Source: Porphyra umbilicalis (taxonomy: Eukaryota > Rhodophyta > Bangiophyceae > Bangiales > Bangiaceae). From it: a DNA stretch of 64,000 nt. Numbering within the stretch: the first letter of the stretch is position 1; each line of letters opens with the position of its first letter. The stretch is from the NCBI GenBank assembly GCA_002049455.2, contig KV918957.1:1-64000 (forward strand). The letters run 5' to 3'. The notes beneath the pieces were generated by a model. That model ran no database searches. It was given only the letters and a program-made list of their open reading frames with translations, and had not been told where the DNA came from. The position numbers were made by a program, and so were the translations under genes. Of this stretch, positions 1 to 11,159 are shown in pieces.

Positions 1-1280
1 CGCAGGCAAAAGCCGTATTCCTTGGTCGGGTCGACCGTGACCCGCACCTGCCGGGCTTCCCCGGAGTCGCGGTCGCGCCAGACGACGTCCTTAAGGACCT
101 CCCGCCAGGGAAACGCCGTCACGGCTTGACGCATCTTGCCGTACAAGACGTACTTGGCCTCGCCGTCGGGCGCGTCCTTCAACTTGGACGTATCCAACGC
201 GTCGAAATGACGAAGCGTCTTCGTGTCCAAGTGGACGAAGAGCTTGTCCTCCTGCAGGGTGTGAACCCACGCAGCAACTAAGTTGCAGTAGTACTCGGAG
301 TACACCTCCTGCCAGACGGAGCTGTAGGCGTTGCGCAACGCGTCCGCCATGTAGGACACCACCACGGGAGTCGCCACCCACAACCCCGTGTGGGGCTCCC
401 AGTCCAGGATAGGCGGAAGCCAACGGGACAAGTCGAACGCCCGTGGCGCACGGAGAAATCCAGCCGCCCACGCGGTAGGCATCAACTCGCGACCGCGAAA
501 GAAGCGCGTGTCAGCGGCCCGACGGTGGTCGGATGGGAACATCGGCAGCCGAAGGGGGTTCGGCAACCCGGTGACCCGCGGACTGCGGTCATCTTCGACA
601 TTGTCGTTCTCCTCGTGCTTCACCAGCGCGAGCTGCTCGAGGTACGGCTCCAGACCGGAGTCGTGCCCGAAAGGGACCGAAAGGTCCTCGGCGAGAGCCC
701 TCTTGAGGAAGACGGCCTTCGGCCAGTTGCGCAACAAGCGACAAAACGAGTTGGCCGCTGCCTCGATCGACTCTGTACCCTTCACAGGGAACATAAGCGC
801 ATTGGCGTACACCAAGCGGTGGAACGGGTGCAACGGCAGTTGGTACCGCACGACCTCGTTGCAAAACGACATCACCTCGTATACACGACGCTGAGGTCCC
901 TGGTTCCCGAAGTACGGGTCCCCATGGACCTCGGCCACGCGGTCGCCCGCGTAGTCCGGCAACCCGGCTTGCGCCATCACGTCGATGAAGTCGGGCAACG
1001 CCTCGTAGTGAGCGTAAACACGGCGCGTGTGCGCACGAGCGCGATTGCGTACGCACATCTCGTACAGACGGTTGTCGGTGACCCGCGGGACCCCATCGAC
1101 CACCTCTACAGGTTTGGCGTGCACGTAGTACGAGCCGCGAGGCCGAAACTGGCGCAAGACCTCTGGGTCCGCGGAGCAATCCACTTCCGCGTGGCCACCC
1201 GCGGCGGCATGCGCCCCGTCGATGGCCTCACCGCCACCGGCAACGCCGACGTCCACCGCCATCGCGGCGGAATCCGCCAT
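1..1280 (-). CDS. Unrecognised protein, C-terminus beyond window edge
   Basis: Reading the minus strand, one frame stays open from an ATG at 1280 to position 1, about 426 codons, with no stop before the edge. The composition is that of a normal globular protein, with many aromatic, Trp and His residues, e.g. YYVHAKPVEVVDG and WVHTLQEDKLFVHLD. This is unlike the Ala/Arg-rich noise frames nearby. I recognise no family. The same frame stays open further upstream, through a 39-bp repeat, to a stop near 1690, so an ATG at 1631 is an alternative start that would add an Ala-rich repeat domain. I prefer 1280 because it follows the repeat. It could be a host gene or a protein of a mobile element. A divergent broken ORF begins at 2839. 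Confidence 0.6.
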   Translation of the reverse strand, partial: MADSAAMAVDVGVAGGGEAIDGAHAAAGGHAEVDCSADPEVLRQFRPRGSYYVHAKPVEVVDGVPRVTDNRLYEMCVRNRARAHTRRVYAHYEALPDFIDVMAQAGLPDYAGDRVAEVHGDPYFGNQGPQRRVYEVMSFCNEVVRYQLPLHPFHRLVYANALMFPVKGTESIEAAANSFCRLLRNWPKAVFLKRALAEDLSVPFGHDSGLEPYLEQLALVKHEENDNVEDDRSPRVTGLPNPLRLPMFPSDHRRAADTRFFRGRELMPTAWAAGFLRAPRAFDLSRWLPPILDWEPHTGLWVATPVVVSYMADALRNAYSSVWQEVYSEYYCNLVAAWVHTLQEDKLFVHLDTKTLRHFDALDTSKLKDAPDGEAKYVLYGKMRQAVTAFPWREVLKDVVWRDRDSGEARQVRVTVDPTKEYGFCL

Positions 1281-1314
1281 CGCGTTGGCCGTCCGGGGGG
1301 TGTTTACCCTGGCC

Positions 1315-1600
1315 GTCGCCGCCGGGCTGGCCGCGCTTACCGCCCTTGCCGCCGTCGCCGCCGGGCTGGCCGCGCTTGCCGCCCTTGCCGCCGTCGCCGC
1401 CGGGCTGGCCGCGCTTGCCGCCCTTGCCGCCGTCGCCGCCGGGCTGGCCGCGCTTGCCGCCCTTGCCGCCGTCGCCGCCGGGCTGGCCGCGCTTGCCGCC
1501 CTTGCCGCCGTCGCCGCCGGGCTGGCCGCGCTTGCCGCCCTTGCCGCCGCGCTCGCCGCCCTTGCCGCCGGGCTTGCCGCCTTGCCGCCGTGCGCGCCGC
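1315..1600. repeat. 39-bp tandem repeat, about six units plus a partial
   Basis: Units begin at about 1315, 1354, 1393, 1432, 1471 and 1510 and are nearly identical. The core reads GGGCTGGCCGCGCTTGCCGC and is followed by CTTGCCGCCGTCGCC. The period is a multiple of three, so several frames stay open. On the minus strand one frame gives an Ala-rich 13-residue repeat. Another gives a Gly-rich repeat, KRGQPGGDGGKGG, that superficially resembles collagen but lacks a steady Gly-X-Y phase. It sits just upstream of the preferred start of the left-edge minus ORF. Confidence 0.85.
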
Positions 1601-1699
1601 CCCCCCCCACTCCGCGCAGACCCACACTCATCGGGCCCAACACCTCGCGGTGTGCCACCTTGCGGCGACGCACCCCTACTCAACCTTGCCGTTAGGCAG

Positions 1700-2830
1700 C
1701 GACCTGTGCGCGAGCACGAAGACACGGGATGGCCCCGTGCCGATAACAACACGGACCCGCGTCCCGGCTTTCGCCGTGTCGTCGGGGTAGTCAAACCCCC
1801 GACGAAGGAGGCGCCACTTGGCGCCGACGACGGTTGTCCCAACGCGTGTTGCACGACGCACCCGCGCACCAACGGGTCTTAACCCCGACGCTGGTCGCCT
1901 GTCAACCGGCCGTCTGGCCACCACGCCGACGCCGACGCCGACTCCCCTGCGAGGGCGCGTGTACGCGCAAGCGCCGGTCGGATCCGCAGCGTCAGCTGCC
2001 CGCCACCCACGCCCACGCGTGTGTGGCGGGACGGTCGCGACCGACGACGGCGAACCGCCACCTCCCCCCAATCGGGACTGGGCGGCGCGCCCCCCACGGC
2101 TCCCACCGCCTGGGCGGTTGCGCCCGCGCGGGCCCGTAAGGGGCCGCGATCGCCCAATCGGGTTTCACCATCCTCGGATCTCACCGGGACGGTTCGAATC
2201 TCGCGTTGGAGGTATGTAGCATATCTCTGCTACCAATTGGCAATTAGCCACGGGTAGCCCCCTTGACTGGCCGAATCCACGGATGTGTGTGACTCGGCTT
2301 GTGGCACGCCCTTTGGGGGGTTACTTCCGCATTGTTTATTTTTTATTGCTTGTTCGCTTGCCTGTCTTATCTGTCTGCCGGCACTCATTACGATCGCTTG
2401 ATCGGATGGTCGATCGACCAGTGCCGTTGTTTGTATTAAACCACCGTGGGTCCGGGGTCGCCGTCGTGGGCACCACCCGGCTCCCCATCGGATGCCCTTC
2501 AACAAAAGGTCTTTCTTCCTCGCCGCAACGGCGATAGAACTCGCTTTATTGCTTGGCTACGGTCGGTCTCAGTACACTGGTAATTGAACTAACGTTATTA
2601 ATACCACATTTGGTGGAGCAGCAGGGGATACCCTCGCCTTCATCGTGCCTCGCGGCACGGCGTCCCCGAGAACTTTCTCGCTGCCTCGTGGCATTGTGAC
2701 GGTGTCGATACGGTCGCTTGGCGCGCGGGGCGTAAGCCATCGACTTGTGGGCGTGGTGCCGGGGGCATCACGGTTGAGATCTCCGACGTTGGCGCGCAGG
2801 GCGTAAGCCAAGTCGGAACACTTTGTTCAG
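1700..2830. other. Intergenic stretch, no supported gene
   Basis: It lies between the divergent ORFs at 1280 (minus) and 2839 (plus). It is GC-rich up to about 2200, then falls to more ordinary composition. A roughly 22-bp direct repeat containing GGGCGTAAGCCA occurs near 2718 and 2793. Frames are open in the GC-rich part on both strands without recognisable protein features. Confidence 0.4.
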
Positions 2831-2838
2831 GTCCCAGT

Positions 2839-3462
2839 ATGTCTACTGGTGGTACCGGCGGCACTTGGCGAGCCAGAGACGGCAAGTTGCCATCTGGCTA
2901 CCGGCCGCCGGGCGGGGGACAAGGCACTCCTGCCGCCTCCGACGCCCCCACGGACGGTGCTCCAACTCCTCCCATCCCTGCGGATCAAGCCGCCTCTGGG
3001 CAGATGCAGGTGGTGGAGAGCCTGAAGGCGGCCGTTGAAGCACTTCAGCGACGCCTAACGGCCCAAGAATAGACTAACGAGTCTCTGGCGCGAGCCAATG
3101 ACAAGTTGGTCGACGACGTCGAGGCCCTGCGCAAGGTCGACTCCCATGAGGAGGAACGCCGTGTGGCTAAGTCTCGCCGCCAGTCGGGCGACAAGACCAA
3201 GGACGTCAAGAAGACGACCCTGAGCAAAAGAGATGGACTTAATGCAATATTGAACAGAGAAAAGTATGAGAAAGAGGACAAAGTCACAAGAAATAATCGA
3301 AGTAAGCTAATAATCTCATTTAATTTGCCCAGCTATGCCGTACAGTCATCTGAGGAAGGGTCGAAGCCGGATGCGGCCTTCGAACGTGGTGGAACGTTCT
3401 GGTTGACTTTTCAATGTGGATTATTGGGGTGCAATGAACGGGGCCTTCGTGGCCAGTCGTGA
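2839..3462 (+). pseudogene. Coiled-coil/basic protein ORF with one in-frame stop
   Basis: An ATG at 2839 opens a frame that begins with a Gly/Pro/Ser-rich segment and runs into a heptad-like helix (VESLKAAVEALQRRLTAQE). A TAG follows at 3070-3072. The same frame then continues with the same character (ESLARANDKLVDDVEALRKV) and a Lys/Arg-rich stretch to a stop at 3462. The helix continuing across the stop argues for one reading frame broken by a single nonsense change. I recognise no family. It could be the N-terminal part of a mobile-element protein, since transposon debris follows immediately. Confidence 0.35.
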
Positions 3463-3471
3463 ACCCACTTG

Positions 3472-3523
3472 GGTTAACGATTGGCTGTGAGCGCTCCTCA
3501 GGAAGCGACAACAGCCAGTCGTT
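3472..3523. repeat. Short inverted repeat plus direct copy
   Basis: GTTAACGATTGGCTGT at about 3472 is matched in inverted orientation by ACAGCCAGTCGTTAAC ending near 3521, with one mismatch in 16. The core GTTAACGATTGG appears again in direct orientation near 3536. It could fold as a hairpin and looks like the end of an old mobile element. Confidence 0.5.
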
Positions 3524-3686
3524 AACTATTTCGGAGTTAACGATTGGACAGGAATCCTCCTCAGCATCCGGGTTCTTGTGTGTGCATGGTAAGAGGGCCG
3601 CGGTCAAAGGGCGCTCAGGGGCGCATTATCTATGCACCAGCGCCCCGAAAATCGGGGCGCACTCAACAAGCCTATTGCGCAGTCAT

Positions 3687-6457
3687 GCTCAGAGCATCTC
3701 CACCAATGGAGCCAACCGTCCAAACCAACGGCCACGTGTGCGCAACGTGTGGTGCTGTCACTGGCTATCCAAAGGCACAGCCAAAACTAAAGTCTATCCC
3801 ATTCTATTAGACCCCTGAGAACAAGAATATTTTTGTCTCGCTATAGCTCAGCCGCATCAACAGCTTTTTGGAAGCGGATTTCTCGTGCGCAATAGAGATC
3901 CACTCGACATCCTTGTTCCAGAAAATGGGACGCATAAGCATTCGAAAAGCGTCTCGTCGTCGTGCCTGAACACAGCACACACTGTTTCTGGGGGCTTTTT
4001 GCCGTCCCTACCCAACAAGAAAAGACACCAACCAGGAATTTGGCCTCCAGCCGATGTCCCCATATCCTGTCGAGTCATACTAGCCAGTGGTCGCGGTATT
4101 CCAGCTGACATGAAGGTCTGCAGAGGCCTGCCAAGACGGTCGTAGCAAAGAAGCGCAAAAATCTTGCAACGATTGAAAATCATCCATCCGAACTGTGGGG
4201 CTACTTTGAAGATTTCTTGATCCGCCGAGTGCGCGTTTTTGATCCGATGTCGGCGAGCCTGGGAAATCAGGCGCTCCGCGCGCGCGCGCTTTTTTTGCCC
4301 CAGCCTTGCACACTGCGGGCTGCTGTGGCCGACTGAGCCCGTGCGCTGCGCCTCGCGCCACGGCCGCCCCCAATTGTGTCGTGCCCTTCTGGTTCCCCGC
4401 GCGCCCCTCCGCCCCGCACTTTCTCCCAACGCCCTTCCCCTCTACGCCCCCCTGCGCCCCCGACCCCCATTTACTCGCGCCTGCGCTCTGGGTGTTGCCT
4501 TGCGCAGTGAGTCGCAATGCCGACCACGCGTGCGGTCGCGCGGAAGCCGCGCACGCGCGTGCGCGCGGTGCGCCGCATCACATGGAAGGTTGTGCTTCTT
4601 GTTGGCAGGCTGCGTGTCTTTTTCACCTCAGAACGTGATAACCATGCCGCAGAGATGCTGGAGCAGCCCGTCGACCGCACGGCGGCGGCGACTGGGCTGA
4701 GCCGCAGCACGGTTATCCGTATCGCGAACGGGGAGTATGCCGATACTCGACCCTTGTCGGGGAAGCGGGAGCGTCGTGTGAGAAAGCGTCGCGTTCCTGC
4801 CTCTAAGCTTTCGCGCGTGCGCGAGACCGTGTACACCCAGTACGCAGATAAGACTGTTCCCACATTAGACAGCACCCTCGCACTATTGGAGGAAGGGGCA
4901 GGCGAGGGCGACGACCTCTCCGACTACAAGTGGTCTCGATCAACGCTTCACAGAGCAATGACGGATCTGGGGTTCAAGTTTACACGGGGCCTCAACCACT
5001 ATGATGTGGCTCGCGAGAAGTGGTCTATCGTCAAGCAACGCGAGAACTTCATCAAGAAGATGCGGGAGTATTGTGCAGACGAACGCACTATCTTCTACAC
5101 CGACGAGACCTGGGCGAACAAGAACATGACGCCGGGGCGGATTTGGTCGGACAAGTCGTCACGCGCTCGCCTAGACGCGCCATCTGGAAAGGGAGCACGG
5201 ATCATCATCGCGCATGTCGGGTCACGCAAGACAGGTCACGTTCAACCTTACGCGTCTCCAGGAGCTCGTTGACGTGGAGTTCCACAAGATGTCGGCAGCG
5301 ATCCGGGCGAAGTACGAGGACCACGCCATCAGCATGGAGGACTTCTACATGGACATGGCCGCCATGAGGGCGGAGGTGGAGGACCGTGCCGATGAGATGG
5401 ACATTGAGCTGGAGGACGCTGAGGCGGACGGTGTGAACGGTTCTAGCTCCAGTGAGGAGGATGGGGAGGATGAGGGGGACGAGGTTGAGGAAGACGTGGA
5501 GTGAATGCGACTTTGTCGGCGTGGGCATGCTTTGATTTGGGCGTTGACAGAGAAATGTTTTGAGGGAGTCACGGATTTTAGCATGTCAAGACGGCTTGCT
5601 TCGCGCCAGCGCTTCAATTTATGATGCGCGGCGCTTCCGGCATCGAAGATTCTTGGATGTGGTCGCGCGAGCATCGCGTGTTGATCTCTTGTCTCTTTGA
5701 ATCTGAGTAAAGTAGCCCCTCAAGTTGGGATCAAGTTCGAACCGGATTCGACCAAATCTGAGATGGTCCGGAAGGGACGGTATCGGTGTGACCAGATCGA
5801 TGCCGCCGGAGGTGTACACACCACAGCGGCCGATGAACTGCGCTTCGCAACGTGATTTTTGGTGTGCTCACGCGGAACCCGTCATCGAAGGTTACTACAA
5901 AGTTTGAAACCGTTTGGAGCAAGCACGCCAACGACAGGCTCCAAAACACCAAGTGTTTAATAGAATGGGATAGACTTGGAGCAGATCACGTCTCAAACTT
6001 GGGCTCGCCTCGACGTCTCTGGAGGTGGGCTTCTTTTGTGTCACGCCAATATTCCCACAGACGCACTACAGAGAATCTCCAGGGCTGCCAGATCCTCTCG
6101 CAACTGTCTGCAAGCCACGGGTCACGCTTTCCATTGGCTTTCGTGGTCCGCACAGGGAACCAGGGGTTGGCCAAACGACTCGGGACGTCTCCAAACAGGC
6201 CAGTTTGGAGTGGCGCTGCCGTTCAAGCTCTGAAAGAAGGGCGATCCCACGAGGCCACCACGAGATGCATTAAAGGATTGGAAGATTTGAGGAGTGCAAT
6301 TTTTGGGCCGTCACACCACCGTCACACACTAGTTTTGGACCTCGCTTTCTCCACCAATGCCCCCGTGGGCCAAACGGTGCCACGTTTGGCTGTTTGGACG
6401 GTTGGAGCCATGGGTGGAGAACCTCCACCAATGGTGCATCTGATGCTCTTAGAGCGA
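3687..6457. mobile_element. Candidate element bounded by inverted repeats, enclosing a Tc1-like relic
   Basis: The left side (3687-3731) carries GCTCAGAGCATC, then GGAGCCAACCGTCCAAAC. The right side (about 6390-6457) carries the same blocks in inverted orientation with extra bases between them. A second inverted pair lies inside: AGTCTATCCCATTCTATTA near 3792 and its exact complement near 5957. A decayed Tc1/mariner-like transposase lies between. The outer and inner pairs could mark one element or two nested ones. I could not find a clear target duplication. Confidence 0.4.
4517..5504 (+). pseudogene. Decayed Tc1/mariner-like (DDE_3-type) transposase
   Basis: An ATG at 4517 starts a frame with a helix-turn-helix segment (DRTAAATGLSRSTVIRIANG). 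The first catalytic block follows in IFYTDETWANKNM, then the downstream GKGARIIIAHVG block expected of Tc1/mariner DDE transposases. The frame then ends at 5272. The typical C-terminal part (helical, then an acidic tail, EDGEDEGDEVEEDVE) resumes in another frame and ends at 5504. The segment that should hold the second Asp and the Glu is missing, consistent with an internal deletion of a few hundred bases. The copy cannot be active. Confidence 0.75.
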
Positions 6458-7298
6458 GCCAAGCGGTTCGCACCAACACCATTATATGGTGATTTCTTCC
6501 GAAATCGTGGCGTGATGTGAGTGGCTGCCCCATAATATTGTGCCAGCGATGATCGTCGTGCTCCACCGGTGCGCGCACCATATCGCGGAATGCTGTGCTG
6601 ACTTTTTGGTATCAATGTGCACTTTCCATCCAATTGTGGCCTGCTTGTATCCGATACGGGAGGCCTTGATGGCGTCCTACCGCACTTTGCAGGCCCGAGC
6701 AGGCCGCCCCCCCCCAGCCACGCGGGTCGAGGATGCCCCCGGACTCCGGCTTGGAGTCCGCTGCAGGTGGCGCACACGCCGCGAAACGGCCGTGATTGCG
6801 CCGCTGTAGCGCGGCCTTCAGTTGTCCGCTCCCAATTGCCGCATCTTAGAGACTGAAGGGGAACGTCTTAGCGAGGGCGAGCAACTCAGGTGGAGACTAC
6901 GTCAAGCCACTCTTCGGACCGACCACCTTTCTCACAGTTGGTTCCATGACGGACGATGACGGGGGCGCCGCAGATTGACGGGGCCGCGCGGTGGCAATAC
7001 GTGGGGCTGAGGCGGGATCGTCCACATCCATTTGGGAGGGCACGGCGTCTACGAGGTGATTAGTTAAATAGAAAAAAATCCAATCAAGCCGCTGCCATGC
7101 CCCGCCCTGTCGACCTGTGAAGGCTTGCTGGACTGTCGAAGTGGCAGTCAAAGATGACGTGGCAGTGAGGAATTTGGACACTTGGCAAGCGGAGAGCGCT
7201 TAGTGCCGGATTGCGAGCGTCGTGGCTCGCAATCATGCACAATATTTGCTCACATTCCAATTGTTTGACTCTTTCCGAGCGGGGGTTTCCCCCCCATG
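5505..7298. other. No supported gene; transposon debris
   Basis: This stretch has moderate GC and no ORF with recognisable protein character. It includes the right inverted ends described for the 3.7-6.5 kb unit, and several copies of TTTGGA/CCAAAC-type words between 5910 and 6400 that suggest decayed terminal repeats. Confidence 0.4.
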
Positions 7299-7383
7299 CT
7301 GCACCAAACGCTGGGATGGTGCAGATCTGACACCATACCACCGGATTATGGTGTCGGATCAACACCATCCCAACATTTGGTGC
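7299..7383. repeat. Hairpin-forming inverted repeat
   Basis: The left arm starts TGCACCAAACGCTGGGATGG and continues to GACACCAT. The right arm mirrors it, starting ATGGTGTCGGATC and ending CATTTGGTGCA. The arms are about 37 bases with a few mismatches and a short loop. This is typical of a miniature inverted-repeat element. If transcribed it would form a long hairpin RNA. Confidence 0.6.
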
Positions 7384-7516
7384 AGATAATGCACTATAAG
7401 AGCACACCCAACAACGTCTTCCCCAAGTTCGAATACGCTGACGTGTCAGAAACGTGTCTCGTAAATGCCCCACGTGCCTGAATTTCAGCTCTTGCGGATA
7501 GGGAGGGTCCCACAGC

Positions 7517-8499
7517 TAGGGTTGTGCATCACGCCCCTTTTTGGGTGGCGGGGTGGGCAATGCACGCCTAATCACGCCCTTCTGCACGCCCCCAACATTG
7601 GCACGCCCCTCTTCACGCCCTTAATGTAGCCCCCATGTTTTGACACTTACTTGATAGGCGATTCAAAGTACCCAATATTCTTGCAATTTGGATGCTTCAA
7701 AGGACCACAAAATTGCCAGAAAACACGCGATACACTCTCTTGGCCTATGCCACTCTGCGTCAAAGATGCATTGCAGCATCACGGAACGTCGGCTCGCCTG
7801 GCCTCCACCGGCTGCCCCACCGCCCGCAGTCGCACCCATCTCACCGCGCACAAAGCCAGAGCAGATGGTCATCAAATCAATCTCGGTCATGACCGCGGGG
7901 GCGTCTTCGTCGCCGGGACGACCAACGTCCTGTCCAGGGACGCCGGCGCCAGCCGTGGCGCATCGGGCGACCTCCTCGTTCAGGAGGCGCGTAGCTCGCC
8001 GCCGGCGCCCCCTTCATCACTGCCGTCGGTCTGGTCGTGGCTGGCTCGCGATGCGTCGCATTCAACGTCCTCATTGGCGCCCGTGTCGAGGAGCCCCTCC
8101 GCGTCCTCCCTGGCTGATGACAGCAGGTGGTCGTTGCTGTGCCCATCCCGCACAGATGGCGCCCGCGCATCATGGCGTAGAGCACCTTGTTTGTGGGCAC
8201 ACGACGGAAAAATGGTCCCCACGCCTCATGGCGTCGAGCACCTTGTTTGTGGACGCTCGACGGAGCAATATGACACAGCGACCTGAAAAAAAAACGAAGG
8301 TGGCTCGGAACTGCACCGAAACATATTCGGTGGACTGGCGCACCAAGAGCGCATTTGAAATTATGTATTTTTTTTTCAAGCACGCCCCAACCAGGCCCCT
8401 TAAATTCTGGGTGTGCAGGGCGTGACACGCCCACAACACGTGAAATTGCACGCCCCAGGCGTGCAATTTAGCACGCCCCGGGCGTGTTGCACAACGCTA
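7517..8499. mobile_element. hAT-type non-autonomous element, copy 1 (983 bp)
   Basis: The left end is TAGGGTTGTGCATCACGCCC. The right end is its inverted counterpart, GGGCGTGTTGCACAACGCTA. The flanking 8-bp words are CCCACAGC (7509-7516) and CCTACAGC (8500-8507), a 7/8 match. An 8-bp duplication with these ends is the hAT signature. CACGCCC words are scattered near both ends, as subterminal motifs are in hAT elements. I see no transposase inside, so it would depend on a partner elsewhere. It is roughly 90-95% identical by eye to the copy at 22789. Confidence 0.8.
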
Positions 8500-9164
8500 C
8501 CTACAGCAACGTCAGGCATCCCTAAACGCTCAGATAGAACTTGAATACAGTTGATCTGAATCGGGTAAGTCTTCCGACATTCATGCGTCACAATTGGGGG
8601 GAGGCGCCGCCCCCCCCCATTTTCTCAACGATTTAAGGGGACCCTCTGCTGCTCCCCATTTTTTCCTGTCGTGCCATTGGCTGTTGCAGATTCAGTTCCT
8701 TTCGGAAAACAAGCTTACGTGGCATGATCAGATTTCAAATTATACGGCCCGAAACTGGCGTTTTCCGGGGCTGTCTACGATCTCGGCGAACACTATCGAG
8801 ACCAATAAAAGCCTGAACGAGTCTGACCGTTTCAGGACCCCCCATTCGACGCACGTTGAGGGTGTGGTGGGTCGCTCCGCTGCCGCCTTCTGTGGCGCGC
8901 ACAGCGTGAATCAGGGCACGGCGGCGGCGTTCCCCAGGCATTGGCTTCCACAGCCTCGCGAGGTCGTTTCTGTCCGTGCTCGCGGCGGGGGGCGGGGGAC
9001 GTTGGAGGCTGGGAGATGGGATAAATTTGTGGGCCTGTCGGAGGGGGCAGTGGGACGAGGTCCTATCGGCGCCCCACGGCGTGATTGCGTGGCGGCGACA
9101 GGCGCGTCGCGACGCCCGTGTCCACGGTCGACGTCCCCGTCGACGACACCGTCTTCTTCCCACA

Positions 9165-11111
9165 ATGGGCGATCCACTCGACGTGTCTGCGGATGCGATG
9201 GTGGCGGACCCCGTCGACGGCGAAGTTGCCAACGCGGTGGTGGCCCACATGCAGGCGCTGTGGCGCTATCGTCGTCGCATCCGCCGGTCGCGGCTTGGCC
9301 GGCGGCGGTACATTGGGTCGGTGCGTGGCCACCGGCCGACCAAGCACCATGATTTTCGATCAGGTTTGCGAGCTATTTTGAGGGACTATTTTGGATAGGA
9401 CGGCTCCCCCCCCGTGTACGACGAGGCGGACTTTGAGAGACGGTTCCGTGTGCCCCTGTCAGTGTTTTTGCGTATCTACCACACCGTGAAGGGCCGCCCC
9501 TTCTTTGCGCAACGCATAAACGCGACGGGCAGACCGCAGGCACACCCCTTGCGAAAGGTGGTGGCTGCTTTCCGAGTGATTGCTTACGGAGAGGCGCCCG
9601 ATCGAACTGATGAACACGTTCGTTTGTTCGCATCGACCATTGCTATATCTGTTCGAGAGCTTCTACGTTTTATTGTGGATGACTTTTGACCGGCTTATTT
9701 GCGTCCGCCCACCCCGGCCGAGCTGGAGCGTATTCTGGAGCGCAATGCGCAGCGGGGATTGCCTGGGTGTATGGAATCGCTGGACTGCAGCCATTTGGAC
9801 TGAGCGAACTGCCCCAAGGCGTTTGCCGGAATCTACCAGAATCGGCACGGCAAACGCTCTGTGGTAATGGAAACTGATTGTGATGAGGACCTATGGATAT
9901 GGCATTTATTTGTCGGTTGCCCTGGTTCTCAGAATGACCTCAATGTTATGCATGCTTCCCCTCTGTATTTGTCTATGACGGGAGGGGAGTGGCCGCCTCG
10001 TACGTGTTCATACACAGTCAACGGCACCACCCGCACGCTCTTGTATAATCTGGTTAATGGAAATTTCCCTCCCTTTGCATTTTTCGTTTCTCCGTTCCCC
10101 GATCCCACCACTGAAGTTGAGACTACATTCAACCGGCTCCAAGAAGCTTTGAGGAAAGACGTGGAACGGCTATATGCCGTTCTATCTGCACGCTACCACA
10201 TTGCTTTACACCCCGCACGGCACGTCACCGTCAAGACAATGGTCACTGTCGCGAAGGCAGTGGCCATCTTACAAAATATGGTGACGGAGAAGCGACGCGA
10301 TGGGTACGTATCACGCACTCGAATGGCCGCCGCTGCCCAGTTGGCGGCCGGCGGCAGCGGAGGCGGAGACGCAGTTGGTGGCGGAGCCGAGGGCGTGGGG
10401 AACGGGGCTGTTGAGACCCCGGCCGCGGCCGGTGATGCGGCCGGTGGTGCGGCCGGCGACGGGGTTGGTGAGGGTGGCGGTGGTGGGAAGGGTTTCACTC
10501 CTAATGGTGGTGCTCCCGCCGCCGGTGTTGGTGCAGCCGGCGGCGGAGCTGGCGGTGGTGGGGGTGGTGGGACGGGGTTGATGCCTGATGGTGGCGGTCC
10601 CACCGCCGGTGTTGGTGCAGCCCGCGGCGGAGCTGGCCATGGTGGGGGCGGTGTGACGGGGTTGATGCCTGATGGTGGCGGCCCCGCCGCCGGTTTTGGT
10701 GTAGCCGGCGGCGGAGCTGGTGGTGATGGAGGTGGTGGGACGGGGTTGATGCCTGATGGTGGTGGTCCCGCCGCCGGTGTTGGTGTAGCCGGCGTCGGAG
10801 CTGCGGGTGGTGGGGGCGGTGGGACGGGCCTGACGGCAGATGGAGGCAGCCACGCCGCCGGCGGCGGTGCGGCCGGCGGCAGTCCGCAGAGCAATGCGAA
10901 TATTCCGGGGGGTGGCGACGGGCCGCCGGCGGGTGTGGCCGCCCCTGTCATCGCGCCGGCCGGCGAGCTTCCTGCCGGAAGTTTTGGTCACGCGATGAAC
11001 GCTTGGGGGAAGGCATGGGACGAGGAGGAGCACGAGCGCCTGAGGCATGACCTTGCTGAACACGTGTGGGTGGAAAGAAGTACGCTTCTTGCGCCCTACG
11101 TGGGGGTATAA
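9165..11111 (+). pseudogene. PIF/Harbinger transposase (Plant_tran type), three in-frame stops
   Basis: From the ATG at 9165 (MGDPLDVSADAM) one frame runs to a stop at 11111, interrupted by TAG at 9396 and TGA at 9687 and 9801. The protein reads through these positions with no change of frame or family similarity. Features in order: an N-terminal helical region (VYDEADFERRFRVPLSVFLR), the first catalytic Asp in MESLDCSHLD, the second in GSQNDLNVM, the catalytic Glu in KDVERLYAVLSARY, then a roughly 220-residue Gly/Ala-rich insert with repeats such as GTGLMPDGGGPAAGVGVAGG. It closes with EEHERLRHDLAEHVW, the usual C-terminal Harbinger motif. The 9801 TGA falls where the family has Trp. The triad survives, so the copy is young or only lightly decayed. 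Confidence 0.88.
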
Positions 11112-11159
11112 AAGGTTTTTTTTTTCCCCGGTGCGCAGGGTTTTTTTTTCCTTCGATAC

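Noticed and set aside
1228-1872. Collagen-like minus-strand protein over the 39-bp repeat
   Set aside because: The Gly pattern does not hold a Gly-X-Y phase, and the frame is likely a by-product of the repeat.
2170-2215. Possible T-loop GGTTCGAATC
   Set aside because: The flanking bases do not form the T stem, and no other arms are visible.
7663-7890. Small minus ORF shared by both hAT copies
   Set aside because: The similarity follows from the near-identical DNA and other frames are equally conserved, so coding is not shown.
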